A stretch of 64,000 nt of DNA from assembly GCF_040939455.1 (NCBI RefSeq), contig NC_134109.1, forward strand, positions 55,828,001 through 55,892,000. Reading direction: 5' to 3'. Origin of the DNA: Microcebus murinus (taxonomy: Eukaryota; Chordata; Mammalia; Primates; Cheirogaleidae). The notes beneath the pieces are model-generated. The model was not told the origin of the DNA, searched no databases, and saw only the letters and a list, made by a program, of their open reading frames with translations. Positions 25,860 to 36,379 of this stretch are shown here, in pieces. A program made the translations under genes and the position numbers. The first letter of the stretch is position 1. The number at the start of each line of letters is the position of its first letter.

Positions 25860-26200
25860 GCAATTCCTTGAAATCTAAGTTTTCCTAGCATCATACCTTG
25901 GTACAACTTTCCCCCAAATTACCAGTAACTTATAAGTTGCCAGATTCAGTTACTCCTGTTCAACTTATGAAGCTGTAGGCAACAGTGATTATTTCTCTTT
26001 ACTGATACATGCTTGTCCCATTTTTGCACTCCCAACCTCTTCCCACTTCTCTTAAACAGTTCACTCAGTTTCTTTCCCTGGAGCCTCTTCTGCCTTCTAC
26101 CCCTAAAATAGAAGGTAGAAGATATACTAAACAGTTTAGTCCTCATCTTATTCTCACTTGACATGTTCTTCCTTAGGGATTTCATCTATTATTTTTGTCT
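25860..26200 (+). mobile_element. L2 LINE fragment
   Basis: The text up to tagtcctcatcttattctca and cttgacatgttcttcc follows the internal L2 reading region in sense. It is diverged. Confidence 0.4.
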
Positions 26201-26204
26201 TTCC

Positions 26205-26410
26205 TTCCTTCATTGATTTAACAAAGATCTATTATTAGCCAGCCATGTGACAGGTACTTTTCTTGGAGTTTGTGATTCAGCAGTGAATAAGACTGACAAG
26301 ATCCCCATTATTAAGAGCTTATGTTTTGGTGTGTATATGTATTAGAAGAGGAAGGGCGGGCAACAACAGATACTAAACTAATCAAAAGACAAATAAACAA
26401 GAATGCATCA
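26205..26410 (-). mobile_element. L2 3' end, antisense
   Basis: gtgacaggtacttttcttgg, then attcagcagtgaataagact and gacaagatccccatta match the reverse complement of the L2 terminus. Confidence 0.6.
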
Positions 26411-26414
26411 AAGT

Positions 26415-27145
26415 AAACTTTTCAACTGAGCTTTGTCATTAGAAAGCTCTAGGTGTTTAGTTCTCCCAACAGTGGCATAAGTCAGCCCTAGTGTATCTAG
26501 CCAGGGAGCTTTCCAGTTGAACTTTCTATGTGGGCATGAGGATAGAGGCTCAAAGTCAGCCTTCCAAACTGAGACTCTAACTCACAGCCAGATTTCAGAG
26601 AGGTCCCTAATGCCAAAGGCCTTGTCAGCCAGGAAACATCGCTAGGCTGTCACCAAACTGTGGGAGAAGCCAGCAACTCTAGTAATTCAAATGCTGCCAG
26701 AGAGTGCAGGGGCCAACAAACGATGTCACCATGGCAACCAGAGGAGCCTTGGGACAACATGCAAATCCGAGAATCCTGCCTTCCTCAAGCCATAAGATCA
26801 CAGAAGCCATGCCCTGCACCACATACCCAGATGCCGTCTTAGAGGGAGAAGTTATCTGAGACCCTGAGCAATTATTCCAAAATAATAGGTAAGCATTATT
26901 GAAAAGGAAATGTTTAAATTCTTACATTAGGCTAAGTTTTAAACTTGATTAAATTGATTTCCTTGAATTTCTGCTATTGTTATTTATTTCAAAGAAATTG
27001 TTCCTCCACAGCCTCCAATCCCCCAATAACCAGCAGGTTGAGGATGGTAATGGGTGTATTAGAGCAGTGATAACCAAATTTTCTCTGTGTTTCTCAGTTT
27101 TAAAATGGGTAAGTTTATGACATGGCTATGTGTCTGTCTCTAATT
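26415..27145. other. Unassigned, GC-richer block with an X-box motif
   Basis: The part at 26420-26880 is GC-richer than its surroundings and has no recognised repeat family. It contains a perfect RFX-type X-box (26725-26738). The 60-codon frame at 26660 is not protein-like. Confidence 0.4.
26725..26738. promoter_or_regulatory. RFX X-box motif
   Basis: gtcaccatggcaac fits the consensus GTNRCC, a 0-3 base spacer, then RGYAAC, with a 2-base spacer and no mismatch. RFX factors bind such sites in ciliary and MHC class II promoters. No promoter or gene start is visible nearby, so function is only possible. Confidence 0.4.
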
Positions 27146-27149
27146 CTGA

Positions 27150-27445
27150 CTCCTTGATTTTTATACCAGCATTTCTAATAGTCTTCTAGTCTAAAATAAA
27201 ATATCTCTCTCCAACTTATAGAGCAACTTTTTCCTTAATCCCTTGCTTCAATTAAAATAAATCTCTGATCTTCCTAATCAACCAGATTAGAAACTTTGGG
27301 GTCTCCAAAATGTCACAATCCCAACTTGAAATTCCACAGATATCATTGTTTATTTACATTCTCAATGCCACTCTGCTAGCTCACAGCCTCAATTCTCATC
27401 TAAAAGACTGCCAAACCTCTTAACTGGTTTTCCTAGGAAAAGGGC
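27150..27445 (+). mobile_element. L2 LINE fragment
   Basis: ctgccaaacctcttaactgg preceded by ctcacagcctcaattctcat follows L2 in sense, strongly diverged. Confidence 0.4.
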
Positions 27446-27564
27446 ATGAGAATGGGCCTATAGGAGTAGACAGAAAGTATGGGGATCTTTGTATCTCATA
27501 TTACACCTGTCAGAGAACAACCACCATGAAGAAGGCACTAAACAACCAAGTAAGCAGAATACTA

Positions 27565-28045
27565 ACCAATTGAAATTATCCACGCACAATCACAACTGCA
27601 AAGATGTGGAACCAACCCAAGTGCCTATCAACTCATGAGTGGATAATGAAAAGGTAGTGCATACATATATACCCTGGAGTACTACTCAGCCATAAAAAGG
27701 AATTAAATAATGTCATTTGCAGCAACTTGTATAGAACTGGAGATGATTATCCTAAGTGAAATATCTCAGGAATGGAAATCAAGCACCATATGTTCTAACT
27801 AATAAGTGGGAACTAAACAATGGGTACATACAAACACAAAGAGATGTAAAGACCATTGGAAACCACGAAGGGGGATGGTGGGTAGGGATATATGGGTTTA
27901 AAACTTACTTATTGGGTACAATGAACAGTATTCTGGTGATGAGCACACCAAAATCCCTGCCATACGCATTATACAAGGTATCCATGTAACAAAAATATTT
28001 GTACATACTTAATATTTTGAAATATTTTTTAAAAGGAAACAAAAG
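27565..28045 (+). mobile_element. L1 3' end
   Basis: aacccaagtgcctatcaact, gagtactactcagccataaa, then ctaataagtgggaactaaac and aacaaaaatatttgtacata are the end of L1 ORF2 and the 3' UTR of an intermediate-age primate L1. Confidence 0.85.
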
Positions 28046-28338
28046 AATAGAAACGAAAATTATATCTGACTATATGACATTCTAAAAACACAAAATTATG
28101 GAAACAGTAAAAAGATTGGTAGTTGCCAGAGGTTCTCCTTCCTCCCAGGGGAGGGAGGGATAAATAGATGGAGCAGCCAAGATTTTTAGGGCTGTGAAAC
28201 TATTCTGTTTGGCTTTTCTCTTCTGGTCCCAGGCTTTTTGGCAGCTGCAGGTTATGGTATACAATGGCCAAGTCCAACAGCCACACCACCCAAAACCAGT
28301 CCCAAAAGTGGCACAGAAATGGCATCAAGAAACTCTGA

Positions 28339-28858
<520 letters not shown>

Positions 28859-30519
28859 TTAAGGGGGAGGACCCAAAGTTCCTGGGGAACATATGCTTTG
28901 CCAAGAAGCACAACAAGAGGGGCCTGAAGAAGATGCAGGCCAATAACACCAAGGCCAAGAATGCACATGCTGAAGCTATCAAGGCCTTGTAAAGGCCAAG
29001 GAGGTTAAGGCCAAGATCCCAAAGGGCATGAGCCATAAGCTCAGTTGACTTGCCTACATTGCCCACCTCAACCTTGGGAAGCTGCTCATGCGCACATGAG
29101 GGTCTCAGGCTCTGCCTGCCAAAGGCCAAGGATCAAACCAAGGCCCAGTGTGGCTTCAGCTGCAGCTGCAGCTTCAGTTCTAGCTCAGGCTCCAAAAAGT
29201 GCCCAGGCCCCCACGAAGGCTCCAGAGTAGAGGCCTCAGTCTACTAACATGGGGACAGAAGGACTGGTATGAACCTGGGCTGGTATCTGCATGGGGCTGG
29301 GATTCTCCTGTGCTATTTGTACAAATAAACCTGAGGCAGGAAAAAAAAAAAACTATTCTGCTTGATACTATGATGGTGTATGATGGTAGATACATGTCAT
29401 TACACATTTTTTAAAACCTATAGAATATACAACACCAAAAGTGAACCTAATATGAATTACTGACTTTGGATGACATTATGAGTCAGTGTAGGTTCTTAGA
29501 TTGTAGCAAATGTGCCACACCACTCTGATAGGGTATGCTTCTAGTAGGGTAGGCCGTACATGTGTATGGGGGCCAGGTACATGGCCACTCTGTGTACTTT
29601 GTGCTTAATTTTACTATGAACCAAAAACTTTCCTAAAAAAATATCTTTTTAAAAAATAAAATAAAATAATTCTTAATTGCTATTTAAAAAAGAGGAAAAA
29701 AATTATCCAGCCTCTGTCATTGGCCACCTTAATGCTGGCATAATGCACAAAGTAGCTCTGGTAACAGGATGGAGGCCAGGCATGGGCCCAAGAGTATAGG
29801 TGCCCTCTCACCAAGGCTGAACTAGCTACTTCTATGCTACTGCAGATTATTCAACCTGCCAGTAACAGAGACCAAAGCTGACTCCTCAATATCACATACT
29901 CCCGCAAAGAGATCAATCAGCTAGTTGGTGGTAAATGGATTACACCAGACTACTCTGGAAGGGGCAGTGATTCACTTTGGCAAGATTCAACACAAATTAC
30001 AGCATGGACTGGCCTTTCCTGCCTGTAGATCCTTAGCCAGCACCACTGTCTGAGGGCTTACGTTTCTGGTTCACTTAACCACATGCCACATAACATAGCT
30101 TCAGACCAAGGGACTCTCTTTACAGCAGAGGAGATGTGAGCATATGACCATGGGATCCACTGGTCCCATCACATGCTGCAAAATCTAGAAGCCACCAGCC
30201 TGATAGAGCAATGAAAGAACATTCTGAAGGCATGCCTGAGACACTCCCTTGGAGACGATAACATGTGAGGATAAGTGCCCTTCTCCAGGATACAGTTTTA
30301 TCCTCAATCCATAATCATCATATGGTGACTACATCTGCAATAGGCAAAATACATGCAGCCAGGAAACAAAGGGAGAAGCAGAAATGCCTTCACTTGCTGT
30401 CATTCCCAGTGATCCACTTAGCAATTTATATTTCTCATACCTGCAATGATAGGTTCTATGAATACAGAGATCCAGGCCCCACCAAGTGACACAGTCCATT
30501 AAATTCTAAGTTACAACGA

Positions 30520-31058
30520 TGTGGACATGAGGGGAAACTTCCCCTTCACCCTGGAAGGTTTGGTGAAAGATCAACTCATAATAAGGCAGATTAATAACAG
30601 AAGGAGATTTATTTACCATGTGCACAAGGAGAATCATAGAGTGATTATCCAATATCACAATGGGGTCCAGAAATTTATATACCTTCCTCTTAGAAAGGAG
30701 ATGGAGATGAGGAATATAGGTAATTCTGTTTAGGGACAATAAATGGTTGCTATGGAGGATGAATACATAGATATGTGGGAGAATGAATGCATGGGGGGAA
30801 AGGGATTGACTTGCGAATTAACCTGAGAGACAGGTATTATATTTAAAATGATTTGGGCCAGGTCTGGTTGCATTCTTGATCTTGTTTCCTGCAATATATT
30901 CAGGTAACAGGGAGGGGAAGGGAAGTCAATTATTCTTTTTTGTGGGTCATCTGATTTATGCAGATAGAGAGAAAGCCCCTGATCTTTAAGGGCTTTAATT
31001 CAAAATATTCTTTACACCAAGGAGTCATATTTTTGGGTGAAATTTCCTGAGTTCCTCA
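30520..31058 (-). repeat. 3' LTR of class I ERV
   Basis: On the minus strand it begins tgaggaactcaggaaatttc and ends tttcccctcatgtccaca. A TATA box (TATATAAA, rc of 30674-30681) precedes an AATAAA signal (rc of 30607-30612), in the order U3-R-U5 on the minus strand. This fixes the orientation. It is a diverged partner of 35445-35973. Confidence 0.85.
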
Positions 31059-31070
31059 TTTCCCTTGTCT
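31059..31070 (-). other. Polypurine tract of class I ERV
   Basis: On the minus strand the bases before the 3' LTR read acaaggga followed by aa, a purine run directly abutting the LTR TG. That is where second-strand DNA synthesis primes in a retrovirus. It is short and decayed. Confidence 0.45.
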
Positions 31071-31251
31071 GGAACTTCCCTAGAAGTTTCACACATTAAA
31101 AGCTGAGTCACAGCCACAAAAAAACAATGGCAATCTAGCACCTCTTGTATTATCCTGGATAGAGCTGGAGCCCATTCTACTAAGTGAAGTATCACAAGAA
31201 TGGAAAAACAAGCACCACATGTGCTCACCATCAAATTGGTATTAGTTGAAA

Positions 31252-31623
31252 TGTTCCAGCAGGTGTGAACAGCTCTTGGCCAAAGAAAAACCCGAGCGAA
31301 ACACGGAGAGTTGGAGAGTCAGCTTTATTTCGCCGGCGAGCTCAGAGAGGCATATGTGCCACCAAACTCTGAGCACCCCCTTTTTGTTTTCTTTTAGTTT
31401 TATACCTTTTGGGGGGTTACAGTTAGCCAATGGCAAGTTTTAAAGTCACCTCATTTACATAGTAGTCAGCCAATCAGAAGTATGTCCCAAAAGTTACTTC
31501 ATTTACATAGTAGTCTGACAATCAGAAGTATGATCCAAAATCACCTCATCAGCTGTTGAGTATTAATAGCTGCTCAAATTACGAGAGGGATAAGCGAAAC
31601 AGGTTTTGGTGGAACACCTGACA
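31252..31623 (-). mobile_element. Solo LTR of a lemur class I ERV family, copy A
   Basis: The minus strand starts tgtcaggtgttccaccaaaa and ends acacctgctggaaca, so it has TG...CA ends. Flanks are gaaa (31248-31251) and gaac (31624-31627), a 4-bp duplication with one change, as expected for class I. A TATA box (ggtataaaac, rc) lies upstream of AATAAA (cggcgaaataaagc, rc). U3 holds a 48-bp direct duplication. It is related to copy B at 48800-49071. It lies inside a lemur L1, so it is young. Confidence 0.9.
31452..31547 (-). repeat. U3 direct duplication, 2 x 48 bp
   Basis: Both units begin catttacatagtagtc on the plus strand (31452 and 31500) and continue caatcagaagtatg. On the LTR strand each has atgtaaat, an octamer-like site, and the first has an ATTGG (CCAAT-type) site. 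Duplicated U3 blocks of this kind often act as enhancers in retroviral LTRs. Confidence 0.8.
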
Positions 31624-31913
31624 GAACAGCACTTATGTGCACACATAGTAGTAACATTCATCAGGTGTCAGGCAGGTGGAGGGGATGGGTATATTCACAC
31701 TTAATGGGTGCAATGTGCACCATCTGGGGGATGGACACACTTGAAGCTCTGACTCAGGTGGGGCACAGGCAATATATATAACCTAAACATTTGTACCCCA
31801 ATAATATGCTGAAATAAAAAAGGTAAAAAAATAAAAATAAAAATTTTTAAAAGCTGAGTCAGTGACTATGGAGTCAATAAATGGTTGAAAATAAACTACT
31901 TGACTATTAGTAG

Positions 31914-32423
31914 TCAATAATAGGTCTGAAAAGGAAGACAAGAGCATAGATTAGAATAAGTAGAAAAGAACAGATCTAAGCACATTTCCACACACCCCAT
32001 TAAACCAGTCTCCCATTCATTAATCTGATGGAGAATATTTATCTTCCCTTTTAAGAGGTACAGATATGCCTCTACTTGCCCTGAGCAGTTTCCATAGAAA
32101 TAGCATTTTTCACCAATAATTGTGCAAGCTCCACCCTTTTGGGCTGTCAGAGCATCCAGGTCACAGTGGTTCTGAAATACAACAGAGGCTACACGGTTGA
32201 CTTCTAACTGAAGTGCTCCAAATGCTTGCATTGTGATACTTAGCTCTTGTTCTATTACCATGGAGAGGTTCAAAACTGCCTTTTCAATCTCATAAGTTCC
32301 AAATGCCAAGAAAAGAGTCCTGAGCACCAAATAGAACTTAGAATTATGATATACAAGTGGGCTTTTTAGAATATTGCATCTAGTACGTTTGTATGGTACC
32401 ACTTTATAAACAAAAGAGCCCAA
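31914..32423 (-). pseudogene. ERV env transmembrane (TM) subunit fragment, open frame
   Basis: A 169-codon open frame covers the core of a gamma-type TM subunit. A leucine and valine heptad-like helix lies at about residues 45-85. A segment of the kind called the immunosuppressive region follows at about 86-105, then a disulphide-loop motif whose last cysteine position carries tyrosine. A second helix is at about 115-140. The fusion peptide, furin site, surface subunit and start of env are absent, and integrase lies only about 130 bp upstream, so env has a large internal deletion. The annotated Met is simply the first in frame. It is a remnant, not a functional glycoprotein gene. Confidence 0.8.
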
Positions 32424-32549
32424 GTTTGTAATTTGGCTGGAATTTTAAGTGGAGTACCTGCAAACAGAGGGTGTCAGATAACCAAGTCCATTGCATCTTG
32501 ACCATCTACATGGGAACCACTTGTATGCTTTATCACCACACACAATAAA

Positions 32550-33055
32550 AAGACCTGTGTTATAAAAACTTTGGCATACACATGATCTCTTGGTCATAAA
32601 GGGTAGCAAGGTTTGTCAGTTAGTGGAGGCCAGACTCCTTTCACCTGTTGATAATACACTCCAAGCATATTAGTTAGCATGTGTATGTAGCTAGTCATGA
32701 TATCAAACTGTTCACTTAAATCCCCATAGTGTCCAATCAGCCCAGGAATAGAAGGTTTAGAGGTGCTAGTAGGCAGGGGATGACCATACTATTTCAAAAG
32801 GGGTTAATCCATGTCTATTTGAAGTTTTCCAGATTTTTATAAGGACCAAGGGTAACACTTCTGCCCATTAAGTCCCATGTCTTGACAGACTTTTCCCAAA
32901 GTCCTTTTTATGTCTACATTTTTACATTCCACTTGCCCTGAGGATTAGGGATGATATGGGGTATGAAATTTTAATAAGTACCCCAGAACCTTTGCAAGCA
33001 AGAAAGTTGAACAGAGGTCAATTACTGTATTATTAAAGCCACATAAACTAAAAGG
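32550..33055 (-). pseudogene. ERV pol fragment: integrase C-terminal half
   Basis: Minus-strand translation in shifting frames gives KFHTPYHP, then SGQVECKNVDIKRTLGKVCQ, then HGLTPFEIVW. These are the conserved order around the end of the integrase catalytic core and the GLTPYE-type motif. Stops and frame changes separate the pieces. It is followed directly by the env remnant, consistent with retroviral gene order. Confidence 0.85.
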
Positions 33056-33059
33056 CATT

Positions 33060-34600
33060 TGAATTAGTTTCTATCTTCTTGATAAAATATTTAATTTAAG
33101 CACTAATTTTTAAGCTAATTAATAAGAGCTCTTTTATATATTTTGATAGTAAAATATCACATACACATAAAATATACAGACACATAGACACAGACATGCA
33201 GCTGTTATAGCTCTTATAAAAAATGTTTATGTACCGGCTCTTACATATTTTTATTCAGACTATCAATCTTTTAATTACCTATTTTATTGTTTTAAGCAAA
33301 TATCAGGTAGGCAACAATTTGCCTTTAGTAAGATTTTGCCATTTCTATAAGAGTTTGCTGATCCAGAGCCTAATACTTAGACATGTATAGATAAGTGTAG
33401 TAGAGTACTCAGTTCTTCAGAAATTAAGGATCCTATTTTTACCTTGAATCTTGGCTTTGGTTCTCAGATCTCCATGTGTAACAGAGGGAATGGCCTAGAA
33501 AACTTCCTCCACTCTTTTGGGAACTGCAGCCTGGCCTGCATCCCTGAGGCAAGTTAAGTCTTCTGTTAAAACTCCCAGGTGGGCCAGCCCCCCAGGTGGG
33601 CAGCTGGCAAAGTTCACAGGCTTTGTTTTTGGCAGAAATGGACTATTAGAATAGTTAACCACAGTAATTGCCTGAAGCCAAGAACCAGAACAGGTTCAGA
33701 AAGACCCCAATGCTGCAGAATGGTTGATGAAGATTCATGGACAGAAAAGAAAAAGTGATGTACAGAAAATGGAGTGAAGATAAATGGAGCAAACTTTAGC
33801 CAGGACAAAAAGCTGATATTTTTGCTTTCGAACCTTTCAACTAAAGTACCCTCTAAGTGAAACCAATAAGCCTTAATCAGGGTTATAACTTAATCAAGGA
33901 AGCAAGAGATGTTTCCAAAGAGGTGGAGAACTGTTTTTATGAGATCCAAAGAAACCACAAAAACAGCTCAAAGAATGTCTCCATAGCCATAATCAAGGTG
34001 TAACCCACAATTTTTGTCTAGCCATATTTTCTAGGGTCCCAATTTTTCAGCTGATCATTTATACATAAATGTCTAAAAGTCCCATTTGCCCCCACAGAAT
34101 ACATGAAATCAAAAGCTGTGCACAGAAAAGAATCAATAAATGGTGTAAGTTACACAAATTTCAAACCAGAACAGGTAATTCCCTGTCTGAGTATCAAATC
34201 TACACTGCTGAAATGCAAGCACAGAACTTTAACCAGTAGGCTACAAAGTGAATTGGCTTTTATTGTTGCTCCTGCTGGGGCAGTATAGAGTGGGTTGTTT
34301 TTCCCCTTTAATGTCAGATTTTGCTCTTTAATTTTGTCAATAGAATTTTTAAGGCTACACACAACATTATGTGTCTTTCTTTTCATCTAATTTCTCTATT
34401 AATACAAATAAGGCAATAATTTAGAATAAGAGGTCTCTGAAATTTATATATATAAATTTAATTCAGAAGCCTTTTAATTTAAAGGATTCATCTTTTGTCG
34501 ATCAATAATTATAATTTTCAATGGTATATTTATTCCAAAAGGACTCAATCCAATAAGTCTCTTCATAGAAAACCCAAGTGATAACTTTCCAGGTTTAGAG
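33060..34600 (-). other. Unassigned internal sequence of the class I ERV
   Basis: No gag, protease or reverse-transcriptase motif could be read on either strand. The part at 33560-34020 has provirus-like composition. The part at 33080-33330 is AT-rich and may be a foreign insertion. A tRNA-like stretch lies at about 34195-34270. Confidence 0.35.
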
Positions 34601-34601
34601 T

Positions 34602-34636
34602 GTTCCTTGAGAGGATATAGAGGAGGCAGTTCCCAT
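34602..34636 (-). pseudogene. Possible gag start of the class I ERV
   Basis: On the minus strand ATGGGAACTGCCTCC begins a short frame with Met-Gly followed by small residues, as in the N-myristoylated start of many gag proteins. It lies about 0.8 kb after the primer binding site, where gag is expected. The frame stops within about 13 codons. Confidence 0.3.
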
Positions 34637-34906
34637 GATTTCCAAAAATTCACTCTCAGAATTAGACTTAAGATAGGATGGGACCTGTTAAGACAAAGAC
34701 TCCCCTAGAGCTGGACACATTTGATACAGAGGGTGCTGCTTACATGTCTCTGACTCCCAATTTTCTTTTCAGACTAGCCGTCTGGTGTGTTTCCAAAAAA
34801 ACACATGCCTCAGATGACGGAGACTGAGGAGAAAATTCCCACTCAGGCACAAAATGAGCTCAGGGACTGTAACAGGATGAGAGAGGAACCTCATACGGGT
34901 TTTTCT

Positions 34907-34933
34907 CCCCCCCCCCCCCCCCCCCCCCCCCCC
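34907..34933. repeat. Poly(C) run of 27 bases
   Basis: It is an uninterrupted C tract on the plus strand, hence G27 on the sense strand of the ERV leader. Homopolymer G/C runs of this length are rare in primate DNA, and its length may vary or be misassembled. Confidence 0.95.
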
Positions 34934-34987
34934 GAGATCTGTAGCCAAGTTTGTCTTAATAGACGCAAGTCTAGTCAGAACCATATA

Positions 34988-35062
34988 ACTAGTCTGCAGG
35001 GCTGGCTCGAACTATGAGCATACAGGGGTTCTAGGCCTGTGTTCTACCCTATGGTAACCCTC
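34988..35062 (-). other. tRNA-like segment in the ERV leader
   Basis: On the minus strand taccatagggtagaacacag resembles a D arm. The following caggc, ctagaac, ccctg forms an anticodon-like arm with the conserved U33 position. agttcgagcc resembles the T loop and B box. The T stem pairs poorly, so it is not a functional tRNA gene. Confidence 0.35.
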
Positions 35063-35422
35063 TTTATGACAAAAAAAAAAAACACACACACAGAAAGGCA
35101 ATCACAAAGGAAAGCAACAAAAGGCTATTTCTGAGAGGAGAGGGAATTAGACAATATGAATATTCATACCACAAAGTACCCCCCCAAAAAATACCAGAGT
35201 TGCTATACCAAGACTACTCACAAAGCCTTTTCTCTCATTAATCTTAAATTTGGAAAGGCATAAGAGACAATGATCTTTACCGTCTGCTCAACCAGAGCCA
35301 ACAGAGAGACACAGGAAAGCCGGGAGTCTGGCTGATAAGTTAAGGTATCTTACTGTGTCACTGGCTGATCAGAGTCCAGATTCTCTTCACTGCAGATTTC
35401 AGAAGAGTAGAGAGATTTGGAA

Positions 35423-35441
35423 GATCCTGCCAGCTATGCCA
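35423..35441 (-). other. Primer binding site, serine-tRNA type
   Basis: On the minus strand, three bases after the 5' LTR, the sequence reads TGGCATAGCTGGCAGGATC. Compared with the complement of the 3' end of a tRNA-Ser, 15 of the first 18 positions agree by eye. Its place next to the LTR supports the provirus model. Confidence 0.6.
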
Positions 35442-35444
35442 AAC

Positions 35445-35973
35445 TGTCTAGGTGAGGGGAAACTTCCCCTTTGCCCAGAAGTTTCAATCAACTCATAAGG
35501 AGGCAGATTAATAAGAGAGAGAGACTATTCTCATGGGGAGAATCACAGAGTGATTACCCAAAAAACCAGTGGGGTCCAGAAATTTATATACCCTCCTTTT
35601 GGAGGGGAGAGGGAGATGAGGAATATAGGTAATTATGTTTAGACACAATGGACGGTTACTAGGGAGGATAAATAGATACTTAGAAGAATGGATGGATGGG
35701 GGAAACAAATTGACTTGTAAATGAACCTAACAGGTATTATATTTAAAACAATTTGGGCCAGGTCTGGTTGCATTCTTGATCTTGTTTCCTGCAATATATT
35801 GAGATAACAGGGAGGGGAAAGGAAGTCAATTTTTCTTTCTGAAGGGTCTGTCTGGTTTATGTAGATAGAGGAATGTCACTTCCAATGGCCTATTGATCTT
35901 TAGGGGCCTTTAATTCAAAATATTCTCTATATAAGGAGTCATATTTTGGGGTGAAACTCCATAAGCTCCTTCA
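35445..35973 (-). repeat. 5' LTR of class I ERV
   Basis: It aligns along its whole length with 30520-31058 (shared tgaggggaaacttccccttt, tggggtccagaaatttatat, cttgatcttgtttcctgcaa). The minus strand starts tgaaggagcttatggagttt and ends ccctcacctagaca. The TATA box is kept, while the AATAAA seen in the other LTR has been lost. Confidence 0.85.
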
Positions 35974-36036
35974 ACTGCCACCTGTTCCCTTCATGCACCT
36001 TGGGCCAAGAAACCAGACAGCAAGAAAAGGAGTCAT

Positions 36037-36379
36037 GGCCGGGCGCTGTGGCTCACGCCTGTAATCCTAGCTCTTGGGAGGCCGAGGCGGGCGGATTGCT
36101 CAAGGTCAGGAGTTTGAAACCAGCCTGAGCAAGAGCGAGACCCCGTCTCTACTATAAATAGAAAGAAATTAATTGGCCAACTGATATATATATAAAAAAT
36201 TTAGCCGGGCATGGTGGCGCATGCCTGTAGTCCCAGCTACCCGGGAGGCTGAGGCAGAAGGATCACTCGAGCCCAGGAGTTTGAGGTTGCTGTGAGCTAG
36301 GCTGACGCCACGGCACTCACTCTAGCCTGGGCAACAAAGCGAGACTCTGTCTCAAAAAAAAAAAAAAAAAAAAAAAGAA
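36037..36379 (+). mobile_element. Young lemur-type Alu, full length
   Basis: A complete dimer beginning ggccgggcgctgtggctcac has CpGs intact and the short left-arm variant (cctagctcttgggaggccg). It is flanked by aagaaaaggagtcat on both sides. It inserted into the ERVL 3' part and is one of the youngest elements in the window. Confidence 0.97.

Larger units (their letters stand above)
31111..31846 (+). mobile_element. Lemur-lineage L1, 5'-truncated
   Basis: The end of ORF2 (gatagagctggagcccattc, accatcaaattggtattag) leads to a 3' UTR typical of strepsirrhine L1 (gggggatggacacacttgaa, aacatttgtaccccaataat). An A-rich tail follows, flanked by the 15-bp repeat ttaaaagctgagtca (31096-31110 and 31847-31861). 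It inserted into the class I provirus and is split by the solo LTR at 31252-31623. Confidence 0.93.
30520..35973 (-). mobile_element. Class I endogenous retrovirus provirus, defective
   Basis: Two copies of one LTR in the same orientation (30520-31058 and 35445-35973) flank about 4.4 kb. A primer binding site lies next to the 5' LTR, with integrase and env transmembrane remnants in the expected order on the minus strand. Most of gag, protease, reverse transcriptase and the env surface subunit are missing or unrecognisable, so it is a deletion derivative unable to encode a virus. It interrupts the ERVL pol of 29700-37090 and was later interrupted by the L1 at 31111-31846. An exact 4-bp target duplication was not recovered (acga before, actg after). 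Confidence 0.85.

Noticed and set aside
34195..34270. A tRNA gene on the minus strand
   Set aside because: A-box-like and B-box-like text is present, but acceptor and T stems pair poorly and there is no terminator. It is only mentioned as a leader feature.
30515..35980. A 4-bp target duplication for the class I provirus
   Set aside because: Bases before (acga) and after (actg) do not match well enough. Mutation or a small end deletion is possible, so no duplication was claimed.
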